This document shows positions 10,301 through 19,476 of a DNA stretch of 64,000 bases, in pieces. A program made the position numbers and the translations under genes. Source of the stretch: Bradysia coprophila (taxonomy: Eukaryota > Arthropoda > Insecta > Diptera > Sciaridae); NCBI RefSeq assembly GCF_014529535.1, contig NW_023503423.1, positions 3,024,473-3,088,472 on the forward strand, written 5' to 3'. Within the stretch, counting starts at the first letter, position 1, and each line of letters opens with the position of its first letter. The notes below the pieces were generated by a model that worked only from the letters and a program-made list of their open reading frames with translations, was not told the origin of the DNA and did no database searches.

Positions 10301-13300
10301 TCAGTTTGTGCTTGGAGTTACAACTACTTCTGGTATGACCGCAGCATGATAATGAAAACGAGCGGCTAAGGCAACCAGACCCAGAAAACCCACGGTCATC
10401 AGTATGCAACCAGTACCGATTCCCAAGATTTTTGAACTGAAACAAAGGCAAAACAGGTATTATGTCCGTCAGTTCCCTCAAAAGACATTTTCTGATTACA
10501 TTCGACTGAAAATAATGAGCGCCAAATCGGACGTTTCCATCGAAAACGATTCATCGTACCACAGCAGTGGTATCCACACATCACCAGCAATGGAACTGAA
10601 AATCGGATATTTTGGAACGGGTCTCACAAGCCAGCTGATTTGATACCGTTCATGGGATGCGATCGGTGATCCAGTAAGCTGAAATTTGACTACAATTAGG
10701 CGTAAGGATGTTATGGATAAGGTTCATTTTGGATCATTTAACGCTTCTTTTCTCTCAGCGATATTATCTGTACGTACACGGTGGTACATCTCATGCGCGC
10801 AAACATAAAAAGTAGCAAAGACGCAAAAAAAAATGTGAAGACTAAGCAGCACGACCTACGGCTGTAAAAGCTGTTATGGATCCGTATTCAACATCTAAAA
10901 CATTCCATTTCCTTCTAAATCGTACCGTGGTGCCAACACATTTCTACACGGTCAATATCATCAGAAACGATATTTTCCTGATATTTTACGATATTGGCCG
11001 TGTAGAAAAGTCGCCTTCAACTTCCCGCTCAATATCGAATTCTAATTCCAAATTAAAATGTTCGGAGCACCTTATTGCTAACAGCGAATGTTTAAACGGC
11101 ACAAATCACGTTCATAAGATTGTCGAACAAGAAAACTGTAATCCAACCTACCAAATCAAAATAAACTCCGGCCTGATGCAAATGTACTTTCGGGTCCATT
11201 CCATCCACTGTGGTAAGTATGCTCGCATCAGCTAAATAGAAATGAGGTAAACTGCCCAACACAAATATATCAAGACATGGAAACATATCCATTGTTCCGG
11301 GAACGGTACAGTTATAGTATTTATTGCATTCGCATTGATGGTCGAACTAAATTATTTAGTGAGCAACGATACAACTTCCTTCGTCAAAAAAAGAAATTAA
11401 TCAAATATTCATACCCATTGATCCTTGAGGTCTAAACTCTTCCATGCCGTCTTTGCACCGCGTACCGTTTTCATGTATGCATAGCGAAGCGGATACGATT
11501 TGCACGCATCATGTGAATACGCCCAGATAACATCACTTCTTTTCTGGAACGGTGGAAAGAACAACTTATCCGTCCCATTGATTACGTTGCATTTTTGCTG
11601 CTCGTCCTGTTTGTAGACTTTCATTGTGGTCCTATCATTGACTGTTCTTATTCGGCCAATATCGTGGATATTTTTGACGCCGCGTGATACAGTGTACCGA
11701 GCTTGAATTGAATCGTTGAGCTAGAAAACCAGTTTCTAACAATCATCTGCTGTTTCATCTTATACCCATACCGTCTTACAAACCTTATCAAACCACCGAT
11801 ACCTCAGCAAAGTTTTCTTTTCATTTAAGATTTTCAGTGTCTTTGTCCGTCGCATTTCTGCACATACTACCTTGGCCGCGTATGCAGTATGATTGCAGTC
11901 GATCTCAATTCCTTTGTCTATGAAATCTATTGCTTTCATCGTGACAAATATTGACGATGGTTTTTTGAAAATTATGTCCAAAGCATCAATCACAACGTCT
12001 AACACATGTGGACGCTCTAATTGTACCTTAATGACGGCGGCCTACAAAATAATTATTTTTACAGTTAACGACAATCAAATTTATACACAAATTTGCTTCA
12101 GCTGTTACGGGTGTAATAGTCACACACATACGCGGTGGGAAAGGTAACAAGAATAGACCGGCTAAAGCCTGGTGAGGTCTTTTTTCTTTTTCTGGAGGCA
12201 AGGCGGAAGAATAGCTTTCATCAGTCGACATCTAGCTGTTGAAGAGTAAATATCTCTACCAACGTTTTACCAATTTGGTATTCAACTACCAGTTTAGTAG
12301 TCAACTACCAAAAATTAAACTTTAAATAGGCGAGCATGTAGAATAATTTCGTCAGTCGGTGTGTAGTTCTCAAATAGTAAACATCTCTTCCCCAAAAATC
12401 TGTGAGCTATCGGTGATCAGATAACAAATAATTATTATTTGCCTGGTGTTGATATGCTCATGGTGGCTTTGCAATTTTGAATGTCAATCCAGCTCGCAGC
12501 TACCAACTACCAAAGCTACCAACTACCAAATTTTCGATTTATAAATAGCCGAGCATGTAGAATAATTTCGTCAGTCGGTGTGTAGTTCTCAAATAGTAAA
12601 CATCTCTTCCCCAAAAATTACGTTTGGTAGTCAATTATAGCCTTGGTAGTCCAACTACCAACTACCAAATTTTCGAATTGCAATGTTAACTGTGAGCTAT
12701 TGGTGATCAGATAACAAATAATTATTATTTGCCTGGTGTCGATATGCTGATGGTGGCTTTGCAATTTTGAATGTCAATCCATCTCGCAACTACCAACTAC
12801 CAAAGCTACCAACTACCAAATTTTCGATTTATAAATAGCCGAGCATGTAGAATAATTTCGTCAGTCGGTGCGTAGTTCTCGAATAGTAAACATCTCTTCC
12901 CCAAAAATTACGTTTGGTAGTCAATTATAGCCTTGGTAGTCCAACTACCAACTACCAAATTTTCGAATTGCAATGTTAACTGTGAGCTATTGGTGATCAG
13001 ATAACAAATAATTATTATTTGCCTGGTGTCGATATGCTGATGGTGGCTTTGCAATTTTGAATGTCAATCCATCTCGCAACTACCAACTATTAAAAATACC
13101 AACTACCGACTGAGAGCTACCAAAACTACCAAATTTGTGGAACAGACAGACGGACAGACAGACAGCCAGACAGACAGACAGACAGACAAACCGGCCATAA
13201 TAGGGTATTTTTTCTAGAAGAAAAAAGACCTAAAAATGAGTAATCAGCTGATAGAACAGTTTCGAGGCAAAGTACGACACAAATTTGGATGATTTATGGC

Positions 13301-14161
13301 CGACTAAATAAGATATCTTGATACGAATAAGAGACAATTTACACGATTTTCAAGTTCAGAGGAGAATGGGCACAGTTTTCGTTGCGAATCGTTTGTCTAC
13401 GTAAACAAACAATTTCTAAACTGGTATATTAAGTCCTTGTGTGCCTTGTTTGATTGCTTCCCTCACCTTCAGCTCGAGCTGTAAACGCCACATTTGCCAA
13501 AATAAAAAGTTCCCAACAAGGACGTTGTGTCTACAACAACTCATTAAGCCCTTGGAAATGAGTTTTAACGCTCATATGTCAATGAATGTAATGACTCATT
13601 TCCCAGAGCTTGAGTGAGTAAAATTATTTTTCTTACCACTATAACTGAGTCGACAAGAGTGACTACTTCATCACCAGTCAACGGAGCACTCAATTGCTTA
13701 TCAAAGTTATAGATGTTCCATAAATCGAAGCTTAAAGTATCGTCAGTGACATTGTCGACCGTGTCTCGTTTCTGTTTGAATTGGCTTCAATTTAAAATTT
13801 GTTTTTTTTTAAATTTAATATTTGAATGATCAAAGTAAAGAAGATTGACTTACGAGAACACGTAAGGTCCGATTTCCTGCATTTTCGGTTTCTCAATTCC
13901 GTTCGAAATCTGCTCGGGATTCGTCACATTCCACAGATACAGTTTGTAGGTGAATGGTAGCTTATTTACGTGCTTTTTCCTGATGAAACGGCCAGGCTTC
14001 AATATGGTCATAAATTTGACAATCGTCTCAACAAGCTTGGGCACACCATAGAAGGACATAAATGCACCAACGACAATGAGTGCCACCAAAATTATGGAAT
14101 ATTTTTTGAAATTAACATTTTTTGGGAAAACTTTATCGAGAACTACTTGAATCGAAATCAT
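10301..14161 (-). CDS. CD36/SNMP-family scavenger receptor, gene A
   Basis: Seven exons: 14161-13854, 13784-13637, 12041-11772, 11720-11415, 11346-11152, 10678-10500, 10436-10301. They total 1542 nt, 513 aa, in phase throughout. CD36-family proteins are two-pass membrane proteins with a large ectodomain that bind lipids; insect SNMPs act in pheromone and lipid reception. Visible signs are an N-terminal membrane segment (YSIILVALIVVGAFMSFYGV), YLWNVTNPEQISNG, EIGPYVF, CNVINGTD, HFYLADASI..TVDGMDP, WIPLLWYDESF and a C-terminal membrane helix (ILGIGTGCILMTVGFLGLVA). Six ectodomain cysteines in exons 4-5 match the CD36 disulfide pattern. Exon 3 could instead end at 11766, which also keeps phase. 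LKPG and the RGVKN..DIGR segment favour the SNMP branch, but I do not name an orthologue. It is a tandem paralogue of 19477-23052. Confidence 0.88.
10941..11008. mobile_element. Miniature palindromic element sharing ends with 41961-42731
   Basis: About 65 bp in intron 5 of CD36 gene A, with inverted ends TTTCTACACGGTCAATATC and GATATTGGCCGTGTAGAAA. The same terminus (ACACGGTCAATATCGTCAG) bounds the 771-bp palindrome-array element in FucTA intron 1. This looks like a minimal derivative of that family. Confidence 0.75.
12240..13200. repeat. Three ~220-290-bp tandem units in intron 2 of CD36 gene A, ending in (CAGA)n
   Basis: The block GAGCATGTAGAATAATTTCG recurs at about 12332, 12551 and 12841, so the offsets are about 219 and 290 bp; the first unit lacks a segment of about 70 bp. 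Each unit carries smaller ACCAACTACCAAA repeats. The array ends in CAGACAGACGGACAGACAG-type repeats (about 13143-13188), which often cap non-LTR elements in insects. The block makes up most of an intron of about 1.6 kb. Confidence 0.85.
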
Positions 14162-14354
14162 CGTGAGTTTTTGTTATACCGGGCGCTGCTGACAATTGAA
14201 TGAAAAAAGCTTCTCTTAGAAATTGAACGAAAAAAAAAACGAATTCGGAATATGCATAAAAATGCGCATCAATATTGAATGTGAGAAGATAGCATCTGTT
14301 ACCATTTTTCTGCACTAATCCTCAATAGCGAAATATAGAGCGTTCGTAGCTGCC

Positions 14355-14363
14355 TTTATATAA
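14355..14363 (-). promoter_or_regulatory. TATA box of CD36 gene A
   Basis: On the minus strand, CTTATATAAAGGCAGC lies about 195 bp upstream of the start codon, predicting a transcription start near 14325-14330. The paralogue has a TATA box at a similar position, which supports both. Confidence 0.55.
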
Positions 14364-14573
14364 GCTTTTTTTTTGCATTCATAATTGAAAACAATGCTTG
14401 AAAATTACAATAAAAGGGAAAAAAATCAATTTCATAAATAAATGTTATATTCAACAGTTATATAGGTCATGCAACAGTGTGATCGTTTTAAAATAGCCAC
14501 ACGCACTACATACTACAATTATTGAATCAATTTCTATAGTTTTTCTAGATAGTGTAGGGTTCAGGGCCTTTTT

Positions 14574-15535
14574 GAGGGATTCTTTTGAAAAACAGCCTAC
14601 CGAAATCGGACGCATTTTCTAGTGGACTTTTTTATATGTGCCTAGAAAGGACTTCGACCCTAGAACCCAAAACCACTTTCAAAAAAATTCTTCGAAGCTT
14701 TTGTGACTGGTGAAAGGTGATCGAAAGCCGAAAACTTTCACTTTTCTTACCAAAATTTCTCCGGATACACGAGCCGTACAGGGTCGTGTGGGGTGTAATT
14801 AGAAAGGTAATCACATGTACTATTGAGCCGAATAGAGAATTATTGGGTTTAAAATTAATCCACACTGAAATATGTGCAGTTGAAGTTTTCAACAGAAAAC
14901 TTGCACTTTTCTTACCAATATTTCTACAGTTACACGAGGCGTACATGGTGGTGTGGGGTATCATTTGAAAGGTAATTTTATGTGCTTTTGGGCCAAATAG
15001 GGTTTGGGGTTTCTTATGGGGTTTGGATGCATCTACGATGAAATATGAGAAGTTGAAATGTTTAAGTGTCCATATTTCATTGCATATACATCCAAACCCC
15101 ATAAGACCCTATTTGGCCTAAAAGCACATAAAATTACCTTTCAAATGATACCCCGCACCACCATGTACGCCTCGTGTAACTGGAGAAATTTTGGTAAGAA
15201 AAGTGCAAGTTTTCAGTTGAAAACTTCAAATGCACATATTTCAGTGTGGATTAATTTTAAACCCAATAAGTCTCTATTCGGCTCAATAGTACATGTGATT
15301 ACCTTTCTAATGACACCCCACACGACCCTGTACGGCTCGTGTATCCGGAGAAATTTTGGTAAGAAAAGTGAAAGTTTTCGGCTTTCGATCACCTTTCACC
15401 AGTCACAAAAGCTTCGAAGAATTTTTTTGAAAGTGGTTTTGGCTTCTAGGGTCGAAGTCCTTTCTAGGTACCTATAAAAAATTCCACTAGAAAACACGCC
15501 CGATTTCGGTAGGCTGTTTTTCAAAAGAATCCCTC
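14574..15535. mobile_element. 962-bp near-perfect palindromic (foldback) element
   Basis: It begins GAGGGATTCTTTTGAAAAAC and ends with the complement of the same sequence. The arms (14574 to about 15045 and about 15072-15535) pair almost throughout around a spacer of about 27 bp. Each arm contains two diverged tandem units of about 165 bp with ACTTTTCTTACCAA, CACGAG(C/G)CGTACA and TTTGAAAGGTAAT-type blocks. Long open frames on both strands mirror each other and are not genes. Related partial copies are at 34532-34830 and 42965-43285. Confidence 0.88.
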
Positions 15536-15866
15536 TTTGTGAAATTGGCAAAATTTATGAAATTTGGATTTCGTTTAATTTCGTGAAGTTACGCAAAATT
15601 TCTCAAATTACGTTAAATTTCACAAATAATTGGCCCTGCTAGGGGCGAATTAGGACTTCGTTAAATAAAAAAAAAATCGTTAAATTTCACAAAGAGCCTC
15701 CACCAGTGGCTTATTAGGATTTCGATAAATTTAACGAAATTTCGTTTCTCACAAAATTTTGTTAAATTTCTCAAAATTTCATTAAATTTACCCTCCCCCC
15801 ATCTTTTCCGCAGTTAATCCTCCTGTTTATTTAATTAAGTCTGTCAGTTATAGTCTATAGTTTTAG
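15536..15866. repeat. AT-rich GTTAAATTTC low-complexity stretch
   Basis: Degenerate repeats of TTCGTTAAATTTC and CAAAATTTC fill about 15540-15790. No gene seen. Confidence 0.55.
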
Positions 15867-16454
15867 GTCAAGTCGGTAACGAGTAATTTCGCGCCGCGCG
15901 AGATTACACATATTAGGCATCTATTTTTTCATCAGCAAATTTATTCTTTTTTTCTGCAAATTTATTTTTTTTAGCAGCTAATTTAATCTTTTTTATCAGC
16001 AAATTTAGTGTTTTATATCAGCAAAATTAGTCTTATTTTCAGCAAACTTATTAGTACTCGAACAGCATCTTTATTGCTTTCTGAGCAGCAATATTACTGA
16101 CTTTAAGCAGCAAAAATAATTCTTTTGCAGCAAATCCCTGGCAGCAAATTTTTTACTTTGTAGTCAGCAAATTTATTGTTTTGTAATATGCACTTTTAAT
16201 GCCTTCGAACAGCAAAATTAATACCTCGAAGTTATTGCTTTTTGTCAGCAAATTTATTAGTGTTTCAATTGCAAATTTATTTTTTTATAAGTAGGAAAAT
16301 TACTATCTTCAATCAGCATATGTCCCGCAGTAGGACATATAAAATTATATCACTAACACCACTAACACGAAAACGTCAACTCAACAAGCGACGAAAAGTA
16401 GAACTTTCCGTTGCCTTTATTGCGAAAAACGTTGTACACAACTCGGTGATAGAT

Positions 16455-16535
16455 CTTTTAGGCACACGATGTGTATTGTCACGCTCGACCTGCGGTATCG
16501 AGTGACAATCTACACACCTAGTGCCTAAAAAAGCA
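16455..16535. other. Hairpin inside the 2-kb element, related sequence at 39580-39700
   Basis: TTTTAGGCACACGATGTG ... CTAGTGCCTAAAA forms a long interrupted stem with an inner TTGTCAC/GTGACAA pair. The adjacent sequence GCGAAAAACGTTGT..CACAACTCGGTGATA recurs, inverted, near 39600-39700. Confidence 0.6.
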
Positions 16536-17079
16536 TTTATCCCTCGATTTGAATGGGGCTTCGTAATTTCTAGGATGCACACCTTTCATAATAATTTCAC
16601 TTTAACTAAGTTTACGGATCGCTCGGCGTGTTAAAACGCTCTTTATGGGCAATGAATTACACAGACTAATTATTAGACGATGCGAGAGAAAAAAAATTAA
16701 CTCCTAAGTTCCCGACACCGTTCCGGCGCCCGGCTCGCATTGCGGCCCTCCGCTTCCCTCCGGGGCAATGGGCCGGATCGCTCGGCGTGTTGAAACGCTT
16801 TTTAAGTGCAATGAAAATTGGTATCCATTTCGTAAAAAGAAATGAATTGTCCGTGTAGTGTCAATAACTATTTACGTTGACGTAAGACGTGAAATAGTAA
16901 TTTCTGCAGCTAGTTGCGAAAAGTGGTAGTTTGTGTCACTAGATGTAATGTTATCAAACGTGCGAAGCGAGCGAAGCATGTGACAAAAACTACCACTTTC
17001 ACAACGTGTTGCATACAACGTTTTCTGCAACCAGCTGCGAAAAATGAACTTTTGAAAATTGTTACACTGCGATTATATA

Positions 17080-17150
17080 TCTCAATAGCCGAATGGTTAG
17101 AGGTGTTGCTCGATAAGCATTGGGTTTTGGTGTCCATTTCACCACTAGTG
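17080..17150 (+). other. Degenerate tRNA-Ser/Leu-like sequence within the transposon
   Basis: TAGCCGAATGGTTAGAGG is a good match to the D-arm/A-box of serine- or leucine-type tRNAs and is followed by GCTCGATAAGC, which could form a short anticodon-like stem. I found no intact GGTTCGA B-box or closed acceptor stem. It is a tRNA-derived fragment at best, not a functional tRNA. Confidence 0.3.
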
Positions 17151-17925
17151 ACGAAAAGAATATATGAAAATCCATTTCACCAAAAATAGATAAAAAATAG
17201 CTAAAATAAACAATTAATTTTGCTGATGACGAATAAATAAATTTGTTGACAAAAGTATTAACTTTGCTGATAGAAATAAATAAATTTGCTGCTAAAAAAT
17301 AGCTAAAAAAATATGTTATTTTGCAGATTGCAAAAAAATAAATGTGCTGACAAAATAAGATTAAATTTGCTGCTTCAAAAAAATAAATTTGCAGACGAAG
17401 AATTAAATTTGGTCACAATAGCAATAAATTTGCTGAACTAAAAGAATAAATTTGCTGATAAAAAAAATAATTTTGCTGACAAAAAAAGATTTCCCACACA
17501 TATTATAGTGGAATTTCGCGCCCACACATTTTTCAATGGCTAACTTGATTTAGAGAATTTTTACGAGTACCTGGCGATAAATTGGCGGTAGATTCAGTTG
17601 AGTATCAGGCACATAAATTTTGGAGATGCGAATTTTATTCTAACACCCTAGAGCTTTGTATCAGGGATACCGGTATCCTTAGAAAGTGTGGATTTTCCTT
17701 TTACAAAACGTTAGGATACCGGTATCCCAACTGAGATACACGTATTTTGCATCAAGGATACCGGTATCCTTACTCAGAAAAAGTGGATTTTCCCTTTACA
17801 AAATGTTAGGATGCCTGCATCGCAACTGAGACGTTGCGAGATTCCTACCAGCAAAAAATTCCTTATGGGCGCGAAATTACACTAATAAAGTAGGAATTTC
17901 GCGTGGCGCGAAATTACTACTAGCC

Positions 17926-18388
17926 GTCAAGTCCAGCAGTTGCATTATTGTCTTGTATACAAATTCTAATGGGTGAAAGTGTGAGCGAAAATATTTTTGA
18001 AATGTTAGACTATTGTTCGGAATTGTCTTCTTTCTAGGGTTTGTCGTAATAGTACATTACATATCAATGGGATGAAAATGGTGAAGTTGACCGATCCGAG
18101 ACGAAGCGGACATTTATAAAGTGGGTGATAATGTCGGAAATGTTACAAAGTGGGTTTAGCTGCGGCACATCTTCTAGGAGGAGCTATTTGACCCAAAATA
18201 AACATTATAAACAAAAGTCACTTTGTGGCAGGATGTAACTATTCAGAATAATTACATAAACAGCAATGACAGTGCTATGCCCACATAAAAAATCCATTTT
18301 CATATCTAATCTAGACTGTCACTGCTGTTCCTTGCCGTTTCTGTCTCATTTCATATGCTGTTTCAAATGGGAAATGAGGGAAATATTA
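17926..18388. other. Intergenic DNA, no gene recognised
   Basis: Nothing identifiable apart from short frames. Confidence 0.35.
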
Positions 18389-19380
18389 ATGACGGTTAAG
18401 TTAGCCCAAAAGTTCTCTCAAAATGTTGGCGATATCGCTAACCTCGAACGATTTTGCGCTATGAGATAAGTTAGCGCTACTTCGTAGCGCTAAATCAATT
18501 TTGTGAAATCTTCCATACGGTCGTATCGGATTTTGAGAAATCTATAAAATTTTGGGAAATTTACGGTCGTTTGATATTTTGAGAAAACTTTAAAATTTTG
18601 GGAAATCTTCGATCGTTTGGGAATTTGTTCCGAAATTTTTTAGGTTACGATTTTGCATCGGACTATATGCAACATTAGATCTCACCCACAGGGCGAGTCT
18701 ATAAGACTAAATATATCCAGAGGAATTCAGAGACTTAAAAGAGCAAAAAGCAAATGGACCGCGTGAAGTGAATGGAGTGAAGCGAAAAAGCTGTTCCGAC
18801 CTCGAGAGCTAGAGACGGTCCAAGGTCAGGGTGGACTGCCATCATCAGTTGCTGTTCTCAGATTCATCACTATCACATCGCTATACCCCAAAGATATCCT
18901 GAGCTACTTATGTAGTTGAATCTTTCGAGACAAATACAGTCTGTAGCATTCTGGCATAATGACAATGCATGGGTGGCACAAGAGGCCTTCGTACATATTT
19001 GTTTAAGCAATTAAATAGATGTCCTGTTTAATGTTAATTTAATCATAATCAGTTAGTCTCTTAACTCTTACACAAGACAGCATAGAGGGATTTTGGACAC
19101 TGACGCAGGGATCGACACTGTCGACACAAACTGAAATGTTGATCTTATGATACGGCCCCGTAGATTTCCCAAAATTTTAAAATTTTCTCAAAATCCGATA
19201 CGACCGTACAGGAGATTTCTCAGAAAGTTTTCTCAAAATCCGATACGGCCGTATGGAAGATTTCTCAAAATTGATTTAGCGCTACGAAGTAGCGCTAACT
19301 TATCTCATATCGCAAAATCGTTCGAGGTTAGCGATATCGCCAACATTTTGAGAAAACTTTTGGGCTAACTTAACCGTCAT
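18389..19380. mobile_element. 992-bp element with ~220-bp inverted arms
   Basis: It begins ATGACGGTTAAGTTAGCCCA and ends with its complement. The arms share the blocks GGCGATATCGCTAACCTCGA, AGTTAGCGCTACTTCGTAGC and ATACGGTCGTATCGGATTTT. The right arm carries an extra partial tandem unit. The unpaired middle (about 18620-19150) has no long open frame. No certain target duplication was found. It lies between the two CD36 genes. Confidence 0.83.
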
Positions 19381-19476
19381 AAATAATAGAAGTTCTAATT
19401 TAGAACCTTTAGAACCATTAGATGCGAAAGTGGGATTTTTACGTGTGCAAAACAGTATGGTTTCACACAAATCAAT

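Larger units (their letters stand above)
15875..17925. mobile_element. 2.05-kb non-autonomous DNA element with AGCAAATTTA subterminal arrays and 8-bp TSD
   Basis: A perfect 8-bp direct repeat GTCAAGTC (15867-15874 and 17926-17933) flanks termini of about 27 bp that are inverted copies (GG...A..AGTAATTTCGCGCC then (G/A)CGCGA). Inside the left end (about 15930-16330) the motif CAGCAAATTTATT recurs many times on the plus strand; inside the right end (about 17190-17490) its complement AATAAATTTGCTG recurs. The core (16330-17190) has a GC-richer section, a direct repeat CGGATCGCTCGGCGTGTT (16615, 16774), hairpins and a tRNA-like A box. No transposase frame was recognised. The superfamily is unclear: 8-bp TSDs occur in hAT and P, but the ends look like neither. 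Confidence 0.85.

Noticed and set aside
14632..15477. Two long frames (156 and 139 codons) on opposite strands
   Set aside because: They are mirror images produced by the palindromic element and share the same peptide; not independent genes.
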